From Alkalinema sp. CACIAM 70d (GTDB lineage: Bacteria; Cyanobacteriota; Cyanobacteriia; Leptolyngbyales; Leptolyngbyaceae), in assembly GCA_002148405.1 (NCBI GenBank), contig MUGG01000133.1, positions 1-64,000 of the forward strand: a stretch of 64,000 nt of DNA. Reading direction: 5' to 3'. Every line of letters begins with the position of its first letter. Positions within the stretch are counted from its first letter, which is position 1. Shown one piece after another: positions 63,506 to 64,000 of the stretch. Under the pieces are notes generated by a model, which saw only the letters and a list, made by a program, of their open reading frames with translations, ran no database searches and was not told where the DNA came from. A program made the position numbers and the translations under genes.

Positions 63506-63970
63506 CTATCCCAGCAGTTGACCCAACTGACGTCGGGCTTCAAACAATCCGATCGCCACACTCACGGACAGATTGAGGCTACGCACTTGCGGCTCTGCCA
63601 TGGGAATTCGCAAAATGTCATCGCAGGTTTCCAAAGCTTCCTTGGGTAATCCCTGAGTTTCACAGCCAAACATTAACCAGTCTTCGTGCTGGTAGCAATA
63701 GTCTGCGTAGTTAACTGTTCCCCCTGTACTAAATGCCAATAAACGTCCACCCAATTGCTGCTGGTAGGTCTGAAAGTCAGAAAGCGAGTCGTGGTAGTGG
63801 AGATTGACATACGGCCAATAATCAAGTCCAGCCCGTTTGAGGTAACGATCGCTGAGCTCAAACCCGAGCGGGCCCACGAGATGGAGTTCTGTCCTAGTAG
63901 CAGCGCAAGTTCGAGCAATATTGCCCGTATTTGGAGGGATTTCTGGATGAACAAGAACAATTCGGGGCAT
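63506..63970 (-). CDS. trmL: tRNA (cytidine(34)-2'-O)-methyltransferase TrmL
   Basis: A 154-residue SPOUT-family methyltransferase that methylates the ribose of the wobble C or cmnm5U of tRNA-Leu. The signatures are in order: IVLVHPEIPPNTGNIARTCA (motif I), RYLKRAGLDYW, LMFGCETQGLP (motif II) and RSLNLSVSVAIGLFEARRQL (motif III with the knotted C-terminus). The length is standard and the gene looks complete. The neighbouring upstream gene is outside the window. Confidence 0.93.
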   Translation of the reverse strand: MPRIVLVHPEIPPNTGNIARTCAATRTELHLVGPLGFELSDRYLKRAGLDYWPYVNLHYHDSLSDFQTYQQQLGGRLLAFSTGGTVNYADYCYQHEDWLMFGCETQGLPKEALETCDDILRIPMAEPQVRSLNLSVSVAIGLFEARRQLGQLLG

Positions 63971-64000
63971 AAAAAACTCAAAGTTAGATCCAACAACTCG

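Noticed and set aside
1..64000. Very frequent GCGATCGC and CGATCG words
   Set aside because: This is the HIP1 palindrome typical of many cyanobacterial genomes and is a background property, not a local feature.
1..64000. tRNA, rRNA, CRISPR array, insertion sequence or integrase
   Set aside because: I looked in all gaps for cloverleaf-like blocks, regularly spaced repeats and transposase frames and saw none that I can support.

Overview
The window is chromosomal DNA of a cyanobacterium. The evidence is a complete kaiA-kaiB-kaiC clock cluster, tetrapyrrole and photosynthesis accessory genes (gun4, ycf54, a DUF3493 protein, a probable nblB), crtE, menH, an FtsH of the thylakoid type, and very frequent GCGATCGC/CGATCG palindromes (the HIP1 motif typical of many cyanobacteria). 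Many signalling, pentapeptide, TPR and WD40 proteins suggest a larger-genome, probably filamentous, species; the genus cannot be fixed by eye. I see no rRNA, recognisable tRNA, CRISPR array, insertion sequence or prophage.

Layout. 1-6 kb: small DNA-binding and hypothetical proteins, a possible structured RNA, a peroxiredoxin-like protein with a small overlapping partner, a Ser/Thr kinase, a beta-hydroxyacid dehydrogenase, a DinB-fold protein and an NTF2-fold protein. 6-7.5 kb: a MocR-type regulator whose upstream region carries an inverted repeat and a 12-bp tandem array. 7.7-13 kb: two consecutive AAA-like ATPase genes, one with an N-terminal HTH and one with a C-terminal WD40 propeller. 13-21 kb: two atypical histidine kinases, an NblB-like HEAT protein, a CBS protein, Gun4, a phosphoesterase, and a 0.9-kb AT-rich gap. 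21-30 kb: a membrane protein, DUF4336, SDR, YbjN-like, a 1250-residue eCIS-core (DUF4157) protein, DUF3493 and a cytosine-deaminase-like enzyme. 30-44 kb: ordinary metabolism (tyrA, PrxQ-like, pdxJ-ycf54, crtE, folD, Nudix, menH, methyltransferase, class IV aminotransferase) with a pentapeptide protein and a TPR protein. 44.5-48.8 kb: ftsH, a LuxR-type regulator and a beta-propeller-like protein. 48.8-55.8 kb: a large hybrid kinase with degenerate receivers, divergent from kaiABC. 56-64 kb: alaS, pgk, a LysM/M23 envelope peptidase and trmL.

How the genes connect. KaiA, KaiB and KaiC can form a complete oscillator: KaiC keeps both Walker A motifs, the paired catalytic glutamates and S431/T432 in Synechococcus numbering. 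Gun4 (Mg-chelatase) and Ycf54 (Mg-protoporphyrin ester cyclase) act on successive chlorophyll steps. CrtE supplies geranylgeranyl diphosphate and MenH serves phylloquinone synthesis. The rest is mostly single genes or short operons.

Most interesting: the divergent kinase beside kaiA with phospho-acceptor-less receivers; the orphan eCIS-core protein; the HTH-AAA / AAA-WD40 pair; a GAF kinase lacking its histidine; a candidate structured RNA near 0.75-0.89 kb; and short tandem repeats with regular 12-17 bp periods in many gaps. Nothing here is clearly a new system from sequence reading alone; the items above are leads.
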